DNA of 64,000 bases from Cryptomeria japonica (Eukaryota > Streptophyta > Pinopsida > Cupressales > Cupressaceae): contig NC_081409.1 of the NCBI RefSeq assembly GCF_030272615.1, forward strand, positions 532,994,291 to 533,058,290. The letters run 5' to 3'. Both the position numbers and the translations under genes were made by a program. This document shows positions 46,074 to 55,680 of the stretch, in pieces. Position 1 is the first letter of the stretch, and each line of letters starts with the position of its first letter. The notes under the pieces are model-generated. The model saw nothing but the letters and a program-made list of their open reading frames with translations, had not been told where the DNA came from and searched no databases.

Positions 46074-48559
46074 TTTCTCTTAATTAAATTTCTATTTTTT
46101 TTATTGAATATATTTATATCCCCAATCAAATATTGCAAAAGAAACTTTTCAAATAAGAATCTAAAAAAAATATGTATATTGTGTTTAATTGTTTTTATAT
46201 ATATGTATAAATTATAATGTTTTAAAACTCATCTAGTTTAATTACACAGAGGATAAATTATCCTGAGAGCCAAACAAGCACAGGGGAAGAAAATTATTTC
46301 GAGGAAAAAAAAATATGCACAGAGGATTAATTTTTGAAAGTTAATGGCTTTGCCATTTTTATCAAAAAAAATTAAAAATTGAAAGATAAATAATTCATCA
46401 GAGGATAAATTGCTTTGAGGGATAAAATACACAAAAGAATAAATTTTTGAAAGATAAATAATCACATGAAGATAAATTGCTCTAAGGAATAAGATACATA
46501 GAGGAATAAATATTTATTCTAGAGACAATTAAATAAATTGAATATAGATTTGAGAAAGTATTTTTGTAGAGCTAATTTCCCGACAGATTTATACACAAGC
46601 AAATATTCATAGGGTGTGGTGCATAAAATCACAATATGGATATCTTCTAAGATAAATGAATTAGAGATATGCACTCACAGAGAATTTAATTTTGTACAAT
46701 AAACATATATATCTTTTCTTTTTAGATTCAATTTTCATAGGGGGACACAATTTCAAAAATTCATTCTTAGAGACAAAATATCACAGAGAAAGATAAATAA
46801 TTTATGATATATTTATTTCGAAAAGAATAAAAATGTTTTTGAGAAAAGATCTTTCACAGAGATATAATCAAACACAGGGAAATGCATGTATTTTTTTTTC
46901 TCTTCTTTTTGTTAACTAAAAAAATACTCTAAAGAAGTATTTATTTATGTTATTCTATTCTAAAAAAATATATAATTTTTTTCTTGATCTACTTCAGCAA
47001 AAGAGGATAATTTGTTCCTAATATATTTCACTCTTGTTCCTTGAAATCTAAATTTTTGGAAAGAAATAAAAATCAATGTGAATGGAAAAAAAAGAGCTTA
47101 AATTATATTTTCATTTGCATTCTAAAAAGGAGTGGACTAATTAATCAAAATTATTCAAATTTTATTTCCTATTTGCATATAAAACTTCTCTATCAAAGTC
47201 TACACATATTTACAATAGGAAAAACATACAAGTGAATAGAATTCTATTTTTCTTCAACTACATTAAAATCTATTTCAAAACATGAGAGTAGAAAAGAAGG
47301 AACCTGGAATGAATGATTCACTTTTTATTGAAACACCTCCAATCTCCCAGCTACCCTTCTTCACTCCTTCCTTGTAGCTTGATAAGATCTCATAAAAAGC
47401 TTGAAAATCCTACCATACAATGTAACTACAAAATCCTACTTCTACTAACAAGAATTTGCAAGAACTCAAGAAATTACTTTTATTTTTTCATCCAAACCAA
47501 AAATGAACTCCCTTCTTCAAAATTTTATCATGCATTATATAGTATAGGTGCACCATTCCCACTATCAAAAGAATTAATTGAAAATAGAGATTCTTTTCCA
47601 AAATTGACTTCATGAAAAATTGATTATTGACATAGTGGGGGAGTTACATGCAAGAAGATGGAATTTGAAATCCACTTCTAGAAACTTCTCATTTTCTCCT
47701 ACAATAGGTGCTCAATTGGTATTTTGAGTAAATAAATAATTTACCAATTAAATTTATGTCCTCGTGCAAGTCACCACTTATTAATTCTTTTCTTTTAAAT
47801 ATTTCAACCTTATTAAATTAAAAAAATTTAACTAACATTACTCTTAAAATTAATAATAATGAAATTAGTAATAATAATAAGGAAAACAAGGTCTAAAAAC
47901 AGGGTTATGACATCCTTCCCCCCTTAAATTATGCATCATCCCATTGCACTTATTTAATATAACCATCAAAGGAGTTGTAGTCCAAGATAAGTCTAAGACA
48001 AAAATGAAACAAATGTTGCATCTCAATAGTGTCCTCCCATGTATCATTCTTCTCATCATATTGATTCCTTTGTACCTTGCATTGACCAACCTCTCTATTG
48101 TACAATTGGAACTTGCGCCACTCCAAGACTCTAAATGGATATATTGTTCTTCTTCCTTACTCTTATAAGGATCATTCATTTCTTCATCAAACCTTAGTGG
48201 ATAAGTTACCCTCTTTGTTTATCATTTCCATCATAGTTGGCCCTAATATTTTGTATCCATCCTTTAGATTTTGATTAGGAATTACTCCTTTAATTGTTGT
48301 TGAATTGTTGTGTTTCCCTTGAATTCATGCTTCCCTTGTCAAAATTTTATCTTGTTGTTGCTAGGGCTTAAATTTTCCTTCCATGTTTTAAACTTTTCTC
48401 ATGTTCTCCATTCATACCTTTTATTCCATGCACATCAACTTCTATCCTTGTGTTGGTATTTAGCCCTAGGAAAAAAACTTCCAGGTTGGACCCTTCTCAT
48501 CTTTTGAGACATAGGTTCATGCTTTATCAATTTGACAAACTTATTCAATATTGTTGAAC

Positions 48560-49230
48560 AATCAAAGCCCTTGTTCAAAGATTATAAGATTATGTTGCCT
48601 TCTTAAATAATCATAATAACCACCCTTCAATGAACAATTGATCTCATGTGATCATATCTTTGTTTCATGTTAATCCATCATCTAGTTGATTTCTTGATAA
48701 GTTGATAGGGACCCCATAATGCCTTAGTTTTTTCACTAATGTCCTTTAGTTCTAAGTAATTTTCCATTTCATTCAACCAATCTTCAGCTCCTTCACAAAT
48801 TTTCTTTATTTTGAACTTAGGTTGGGTAATTTCCTTCAAATCCTTAGATGGCACTAACATATCATTTTCCATCCTATCATCCATCTCATTACCTTGATTA
48901 TTGTTAGGGTTGACATTTTAAATCTTTCTTCTATTTTCAATACCATTTTGTCTTACTCTAAGGTCCTGCATTAATTGTTCTATGGAGTTGATCTTATCCA
49001 TTTGCTCAATTAAGATCTTGATTATAGCTTCAACTCTTGTTCTTGTTTATTTGCATCATTGATAGCTTCCCTTTGACTCCTTGTTGTGTTGGTATTCCTG
49101 CCTCTTCCACATTCCTTACCATATAGGTCTCCTTGAAATTTGAATTTACTATTCAATTTATGATTTAAGATATAAATATTTGTCTCTACTACTCCCAACT
49201 GCTTCCAAGATACTCTTCAAGATTGCATAG
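48560..49230 (-). pseudogene. L gag (int2 copy), broken
   Basis: The ORF at 48678-48884 contains LKEITQPKFKIKKICEGAED, WLNEMENYLELKDISEKTK and ALWGPYQLIKK, a Ty3/gypsy-type Gag core. The upstream N-terminal part (to about 49200) is frame-broken. The reading continues towards 47930 without a recognisable zinc knuckle; the ORF 47865-48179 lies there and has no known domain. Confidence 0.75.
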
Positions 49231-49270
49231 TTGAAGTGAGATCAAGGCCTAGGCCTAGACTTGAACCTTC

Positions 49271-49282
49271 ACTCTGATACCA
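49271..49282 (-). other. L primer binding site next to LTR3
   Basis: ACTCTGATACCA on the + strand (TGGTATCAGAGT on the element strand), two bases from the LTR3 border at 49285. It matches the initiator tRNA-Met type. Confidence 0.9.
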
Positions 49283-49284
49283 CA

Positions 49285-50515
49285 TGTAATAACCCACTTA
49301 TCTTAATCCAAAAATCTCAACTGATTTTTTTTTTCTATTTTTTTATATAAATATTGATTTCTTATTCTTACTTATTCTTAATTGTGTTTGATTCAATCAC
49401 ATACTCAAGTACATCTATCGAAATAGGATAGGAATCTAACCATATAGGTTAGGCATCTATCCATATGGGTTAGGCATCCAACCATATGGGTTAGGCATCT
49501 ATCCATACGGGACAAGAGGTTTCATCTATCCAAACCAGGATAAGCATCTACCTAAATAGGGTAGGCATCTATTCATAAGAATAGGATATGCTCTGGCCAG
49601 ATATTTTAGACTCATCAAGACCATCCGGGTCTTGAGTCACTCTCTAAAGACTACACTCCCCTACTAGGAATGCACCAAGGTCGCCATCTTTAGGAGTATA
49701 TAAAATAATTATATAATAAAGATTGATTTTTGCCTTGGAATTCAGATTAAAGCCTTAGGAAGTCAAGCGAATCCATATAGGATTCCTTTTGAGTATGCAT
49801 TGAATCAATTTTCACCTTCCAACTAGCATTATTTGTACCCTTTGATTAAAAGACCAAGAAGCTTCGAGAATCAACTATTCACCCATATCCAAAACCTAAT
49901 CCCCATCCCTGAACACTTGAGTACAAGGGACAACTTTGTCGCTAGACTGCCTATATACCCATTTCAACATAGGATCAAGGCATAAAGTATGTAGTTATAG
50001 TTTCTAACTATGGTTTAATGTAAACCATTTGGTGGGTACACAACCCTTTCTAGGGTCATTGTCCTAGATAGTTTCTCTGTGGTTGCTACCCATGATGGTT
50101 GCTTTATAGTAAAAACACTCAAGGTGGCCTTCTGCTTGTGGCCTAAAACAACTAAGACCTATTTCCTATTATATACGCCACCCTTAATCTATTATCATTT
50201 CTAAAATGTCAAGATAAAATAAATTCCAAGATCATAACACACAACCAAGCCCTAATGGGGTTTTCTAAGGTTTAACTAAGCGAATGTAAATTCATTTTAA
50301 AATTAATCTTTTTAGATTATCAATCCAAGGGGAATTACCTGCCCCTTGGATTTTAACTTCCAAATTACCCTTATTTATCCTTGGAATTTTATAGGGATGA
50401 TGCCACAGACACCATTGTTGTAGCTTTATTTGGGGTTAAGTTCAGTAGCTCAACATGATGACATTACCCATAAGCATGACCCAGAGGCACCATATATACT
50501 GAACGCTTCTAGTTT
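49285..50515 (-). repeat. L LTR3, left part, cut by B
   Basis: Aligns with LTR2 40120-41227 plus 44973-45128, including the tandem repeat (49426-49512) and the hairpin (50322-50352). It ends CTTCTAGTTT at 50515, where the B 5' LTR begins. AGTTT (50511-50515) is the B target-site duplication. Confidence 0.9.
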
Positions 50516-52075
50516 TGTTGGATATTGTTGGTCATTGTTTTTTCTAGGAGATTTTGTTGTCATTGATGTCAACATATTCTTGTGTCTTGCTCCGGTGATT
50601 GCAGATTGGGAAGATCTTATGATCCAGTTTGTAGTTTGGTTTTGTCGATCACTATTTTGCAGAATTCAGTATATCCTCTAGTATATTCCAGTGTGATCAG
50701 ATCTTGTGCTGATCTTTTGGGATATTGCTTGGGATGGTATTTTTTATGTGCATTTCATATGGATTGTAATTTGGTGCTATGCAAGTCATCTTTATTCATG
50801 ACAGTTTCTGATTGGTTGTGTTCTTGAGCTTTCAAACGTTGATCGATGAAGATTTGATAAGTGGTGTTGGTGCAACTGTTCTTAATGATTCTAACATTCT
50901 TGTTCATGTTTCCTAGTCATTTCCTATTTGTTTGGGTGATTTGCATTGACCGTTGTGCGAGTTATTGGTGGTTTCTATGAGTCGGTGATGATTTTCATGT
51001 TATGCAATTTTCCTGGTGGTGTAGTGTGTTGCGGTTGATCTTGGCATGATTTACAGTGGAGTTGAGCATTTGGGAATTTGTTTTAGGTCCATGTTATGAT
51101 ATGTAAATCATTATATTGGTCCGGTGGTCCATCTTTGTATCGTGTGTTGTAATTTTGTAATTGAGGGTTGAGGTTTAGTCGACCTTGTTATCAAGGTTGA
51201 TGATTTGTATATATAGGTGAGATATTCATCTAATTTAGGTGTAAGTGTTGTGTCTGCATTATCAAAGATAGGTTTATGTGTGAAAAGGTGATTTATCCTT
51301 CGGTGTTGTGATTGATGGTGAGAAAAGTTTTTTGATTGTTCAGATAGATGAAAGTTGGTTGTGGCATAGGAGAATGTGTCATGTAAATTTTGATTTTAAT
51401 GATCAAGATTAGTTCTACACATGATGTTAGAGATCTTCCTAAGATTGTTAAGCCTGCTAATCCAGTGTGTAAGGAATGTCAGTTGGGTAAGCAAACAAGG
51501 ATTTCTTTCAAAATAAAATAGTATACATCTGATGGACTACTAGATCTTATGCATACTGACCTATGTGGATTGACAAATGTTAGAAGTGTGTAGGATGATA
51601 GATATTTTGTGCTACTAATTGATGATTATTCTAGGATGATGTGGGTTGTCTTTTTGAAGGAGAAATCAAAAGCGTTGGAAAAATTCAAGATATTCAAAGC
51701 TAAGGTTGAGATTGAGTTTGGATTGAAGGTGAAGTGTCCAAGATCTAATAGAGGTGGAGAATTCTATTCTGGTGAGTTCAATTCATTCTGTAAGAAGCAT
51801 GGGATTAGAAGACAATTATCTACTCCTAGAACCCCTTAGTAGAATGGATTTGTTGAAAGGAAGAACAAAATTGTCTTGGATGTTGCAAGGACTATGCTGA
51901 TTTAAGGTAATGTTCTAAAGATATACTAGAGAGAAGCCATTAGCACTACTATTTACACATTCAATAGAGTTCACATCAAAGGTTATACCGATAAGACCCC
52001 TTATGAGCTATGGTTTGGTCATGTTCCTACTCTGAGATATTTCAGAGTATTGGGTAGCAAATGTTATATCAAAAG
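50516..52075 (+). mobile_element. B (5' half): truncated 5' LTR and integrase
   Basis: 5' LTR 50516-51322 (TGTTGGATATTG start) runs directly into pol near 51323, so U5, PBS, gag and protease are deleted. It ends at AAAAG (52071-52075) in the codon context GSKCYIK, and the reading continues at 8295 in the B 3' half. The LTR resembles 10481-11646. Confidence 0.9.
51323..52075 (+). pseudogene. B integrase, broken
   Basis: IDESWLWHRRMCHVNF starts the HHCC region, with frameshifts to about 51540. The Asp of HTDLCGL is present, but the second catalytic Asp is lost: SNRGGEF (51609-51839) replaces SDQGGEF. Two successive TAG codons stand where PQQNG has its Gln pair (51837-51842). Another TAG is at about 51590 (Gln of QGDRYF). 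VERKNK follows, with the Glu present, and the frame runs to GSKCYIK at the break. Confidence 0.9.
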
Positions 52076-52433
52076 TGTTGGAACACAATGGACCACTAAG
52101 AGGGGGGTAGATCAGTGGTGATCAATAAAGACTTTTACCTTCTAAAAGATCTAAGAATTAATAACATCAATCACAAGACTATGAGCAGTGAAATCAAATA
52201 GATGAGCACACACACATAAGAGGCATCCCATAACACATGAATGTACGAGGAAAACCCACGGTGGGGAAAAATCTTGGTGAAAAATGTTGTTGGAGTCTAC
52301 TTCTCCAATCTAGCCTCAAAGGTAAAACTTGTTAAAACATTTAGGGTACCAACCCCTATAGTTTATGGGCACCAACCCCTAGCTTTATGGGCTACAACCT
52401 GATGGTCAGTAGGAATGACCTAGCAAAATTTTG
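52076..52433 (-). repeat. E: copia LTR end (U5 side) bordering the B 5' half
   Basis: Begins TGTTGGAACACAATGG, followed by CACTAAGAGGGGGG, the reverse complement of the CCCCCCTCTTAGTG block at the ends of the other copia LTRs. Then come the GGAAAACCCACGGTGGGGAAA and pyrimidine-rich parts typical of R/U5 in this group. It is probably the other end of the element ending at 8294. The border with G near 52433 is approximate. Confidence 0.6.
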
Positions 52434-54550
52434 TGCCTTAGCTAATAGGTAGGTTTTTTGTTTATTATCTTTCTCTTTTTCTCTTGCATTTTAGGCTTTG
52501 GGTTTAGGGTTTATTTTAATTTTTTCTAAAGTCTTGATAAGATCCCCTAAACTTGTTTTAAACTCGCATTACCTTTTTGTTTTATCTTGAGGGTTTTTAG
52601 TACGTTGGCGGGGCCTTTTTCTGTGTCCTAGGCGTTTATTAAGTGAGCGGGTCTTTCTTTTCCTAAAGTATTCATTTTTATTCTCCTAGGAGGGTCCTTT
52701 TTCTTGTTCTAGCCGATATATTTGTATTAATTTCCAGGTTACTAATGTTCCCATTGTCCGCAGATGCTAAAATTAGTGAAGATCTTTTAATCATAATCGG
52801 GAAACATGCTCAGTCATTAAGTGACTGAAGGGAGTGCACATTGGGGTTAGCAGCATAAAGTCCAGATAGATCTAATGGTTCTCACTACCCCACAATAGAA
52901 AATGCACGAAATTTAATGATCACGATATCACAAGATGATGCCATGTGTCTTGGGTGAGCCAAAGAGAATCCAGATGGTGGGGCCGCTGACAGAGATGAGA
53001 AGGATGATGAGATGGAAGTGTTGTGTCATACTTTTGATGTCAACATCTACCACAAGGAATGGTCAATGTTGGATCAAATAATATAGATCACGTAATGTGC
53101 CACCATGGATGGAATCAATGATCCAGTTTCAAACTTGGTTCAAATATGAATTTGAGTCGTTCTCCACTCACGCGAGTAGTAATGGTGAATGATACAATGA
53201 TGCCTGATTTAAGAATAGAAATAAATGCCTTTTTAGAATCATTTTGATTCACGAAGCAATCCAAAGAAAGGAGAAGGTAATTTTAGAGACGAAGGATTTT
53301 TGAGTGAGCTATCTTAGTACCGAATTAAGCTTTTTCCAGTGTTTTCAAATTCGTAAGTTGATTATGTTCCTCTCTGTGTTATAAAGATGGATATTATAAG
53401 CTATGTGAATTTTATAGTAAAGGAATTTAAGATTGTTGTGAGGTTTTGTAGTCTTAGGTCAAGGAGTTTGTGAATTTTCCATTTTTTATGTTGGAATTGT
53501 TGGTTCTTGGTTAAACTCTGGTTTCCTTTTCCCCATTTGTTGATAATTGTTGAGAAATCCCTACTTTGTTAAAATGCCTCCCTCACGAAACCACTATGGG
53601 CAAACCGAATATTTGAAGAGAAATTTTTATGATGATTTTCTAGACCAGTTGAAACTATCAACAAATGACAAATTTTAGGGGATAATACTTATTCAAGAAA
53701 GAACCCTAGGAGAAGGGTTAGTTGATAAAGCATATGTAATTTCAGATGCTAGGATACCTATGACTGGGGTAAATATGTTTAAACTATGGTATGGGAAGAG
53801 AAATTTGCATTCCCCACTCTTGAGTGCATGGCAATATGACCTAGGAAAGCTGGTGGTGCCTAACGTCTTCATGGATGTCGACCTTCTCAAGGTAGTGGCA
53901 GATAGATATGACCCTGTTTCTAGGGTAATAAGGGGAAATTATGGGGAGGTCTTATTGACAATTCAAAGAGAGGAATTATATGAATATTTTGACCTGTATG
54001 AATCTTCTACTATACTAATTCTAGTAGATCTAAATGAAATAAAGGAGGAATATCATAGAACAGAGGGTTTTGTCACATCAAATCTTCACCCTGTCCACTT
54101 GGCAAATGAAGGAAGCACACCTTATCATATCAGCCCAAATTCAGTCAAGCCTTTTCCAATTGGTGCTTTTGATAAGTATTTACAGGCTATATTTTTCTCT
54201 CTATATCAGGTTTTTGGTTTTAACCCTTAGACAATTATGCCACCTGATTTCATGTTTATGGCTATTCAGATTTAGCACCTGGACTATTCAGTGATTTTCG
54301 ATTTTTCTCCTTATCTTGAAGATAAGATTCATGAGGGATTGTTGGATATTAAGAAAAATGAATTGAACACTATTTTTTATTGGTACTAATTGTTGATGCA
54401 TATGTTCTTATTCAAGAATTTAGATTATTTTGAAGGTACCATGGATCTCATAAAGACAATTAATAATGTTGAGATACTGGTACAGTTGTGGAGTATGGAC
54501 ATGTCATGGGAGAGACTAGAAGCTAGTTTTGTAAGGTTTGATAATGGTTT
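52434..54550 (+). mobile_element. G: gypsy-like remnant with an uncharacterised ORF
   Basis: Noncoding sequence (52434-53573) includes a block near 52871-52920 resembling the GC-rich motif of F, which suggests LTR or leader sequence of a related element. It is followed by an ORF that H interrupts at 54551. No PBS or LTR end could be fixed, and the left border is uncertain. Confidence 0.45.
53574..54550 (+). pseudogene. Uncharacterised ORF in G, interrupted by H
   Basis: An ATG at 53574 (MPPSRNHYGQTEYLKRNFYD) opens a frame with stops at 53676, 54228 and near 54274. The longest open piece is 53760-54230 (156 codons), with FKLWYGKRNLHSPLLSAWQY and EYFDLYESSTILILVDLNEI. It continues in the same style, without a recognised domain, up to the H LTR. 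Some Tat/Ogre-type gypsy elements carry an extra ORF before gag, and this could be one; that is an inference. No Gag, protease or pol motif is visible. Confidence 0.5.
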
Positions 54551-55680
54551 TGTAATACCCTAAAATTGGTCATCTAAACCATGGGCCCCTAATCTTGACA
54601 ACATCACCAAGGTCTTAACCAAAGGCAATTAAATCAATCTTGAGCATATTAATTAATTCTTTAATCATCAAATATTGCATGGCAAGTCAATTACTCAATA
54701 TTAATTAAATATTTATTTAATTAATTGAATCATTCCAAGAATACTATTTTGATCAATTATCCTATTTTAATTTATTAAATATCCTAACATATTTAATTAA
54801 TTAATAAATTTGCCATTTAATCATGCAAAAGAGGAATTAATTAATCACAAAGAAAGAGTTAAATTGAAAATAGAATAAAAGAATTAAGAGAGAAATCAAA
54901 CTTGAGATATTATTTCTTTTTCTAAATTGAGAACTTGGAATCAGAACAACAATTAAATTGAATTATTCTCTAAAATTAGAACTCAAAGCTTTTGAGAAAA
55001 AGAAGTTCAGTTGCATTGAAAAGACTCTTAATAAGTCAAAGAATTATCTATTTTTAATCACAAGTGCATGAAATTAATTAATTCTTATTTTCAATGCAAC
55101 TTGAACTTGTTATCTGAATGCATTTCAATTAAACTATAATTGGAATCTATCTCAAGGTTAACTAAACTTGATTTCTTAATTATTTCAATTAATTCTAAAT
55201 ATATTGTGCTTTTTCTTGATCTCTCTTGTGAATTCTCTATAAATTCAGCCTTCAGATCTCATTCAAATCACCCCAGAGATACTTGAGAAACACCTTGGAG
55301 ATTATTATTATGCTGATTTTTGCTATGGAGTCACTAAATATATTGTGCTTGCTTTTTGAGATTATTGCATCTTAGTTTAGTTTTTTGCATATTTTAGTTT
55401 ACTTCATGATTGCTTGAATCCATATTGATTGAATTCTATTATTGCTTGAATTATTCATCCACCTTGCATCCATTTTAGCTTGATATCATGCTCATATAGA
55501 TTAAATCCTTCATCTTGGTGTAGTCTAGTCACTGGTATTGCTTATAAAAACCTAAGAGCAATCTTATACTCGCATCTTTTAGAAGGCAATTAGTCACTTT
55601 GTTATGGTTTATTATTTATTGATTATTAATTTACTAACCATACATGTAATGACTTAATTGAAGTGTTGTACCTGTAACTA
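54551..55680 (+). repeat. H 5' LTR (end approximate)
   Basis: An AT-rich segment with many ATTAATTAA blocks and a TATA box (TATAAAT, 55238-55244) followed by a CCTTCAGATCTC start-site-like stretch. The LTR end and PBS could not be identified. GGTTT (54546-54550) is the expected left target-site duplication. Confidence 0.55.

Larger units (their letters stand above)
40120..47912 (-). repeat. L LTR2 (shared middle LTR), carrying A3 and F
   Basis: From TGTAATAACCC at 40120 to GGGTTATGACA at 47912. Removing A3 and one target-site duplication leaves about 4.05 kb. It is both the 5' LTR of the int1 unit and the 3' LTR of the int2 unit. At 45120-45128 it shows the empty B insertion site (CTACTAGTTTTTGG). 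No gene is present; the AT-rich ORFs at 45939-46217 and nearby are low-complexity. Confidence 0.85.
47913..49284 (-). repeat. L int2 (1.37 kb, uninterrupted)
   Basis: The complete internal region between LTR2 and LTR3: a PPT at 47913-47925, gag-related sequence and a PBS at 49271-49282. It shows directly that the L internal region lacks protease, RT and integrase, and it supplies the empty site for A4 near 48561. Confidence 0.85.
11647..50515 (-). mobile_element. L: tandem gypsy-derived gag-only array (LTR-int-LTR-int-LTR)
   Basis: Two internal regions separated by a shared complete LTR. The parts are LTR1 (right part, 11647-31680), int1 (31681-40119), LTR2 (40120-47912), int2 (47913-49284) and LTR3 (left part, 49285-50515). 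On the minus strand the LTR reads TGTCATAACCC...GGGTTATTACA, preceded by a PPT (AAGGGGGGAAGGA) and followed by a PBS for initiator tRNA-Met. Without the nested A3, LTR2 is about 4.05 kb. The internal regions hold only gag remnants and no protease, RT or integrase. This is a non-autonomous, LARD or TR-GAG-like derivative. The shared middle LTR points to unequal crossing over between LTRs. Confidence 0.85.

Noticed and set aside
45939-46217. 92-codon ORF rich in Tyr and Ile
   Set aside because: It is a translation of the AT microsatellite.
47865-48179. 104-codon minus-strand ORF and its antisense partner in L
   Set aside because: No domain is recognised. It overlaps the PPT and LTR2 border, so it is at most a decayed gag tail.
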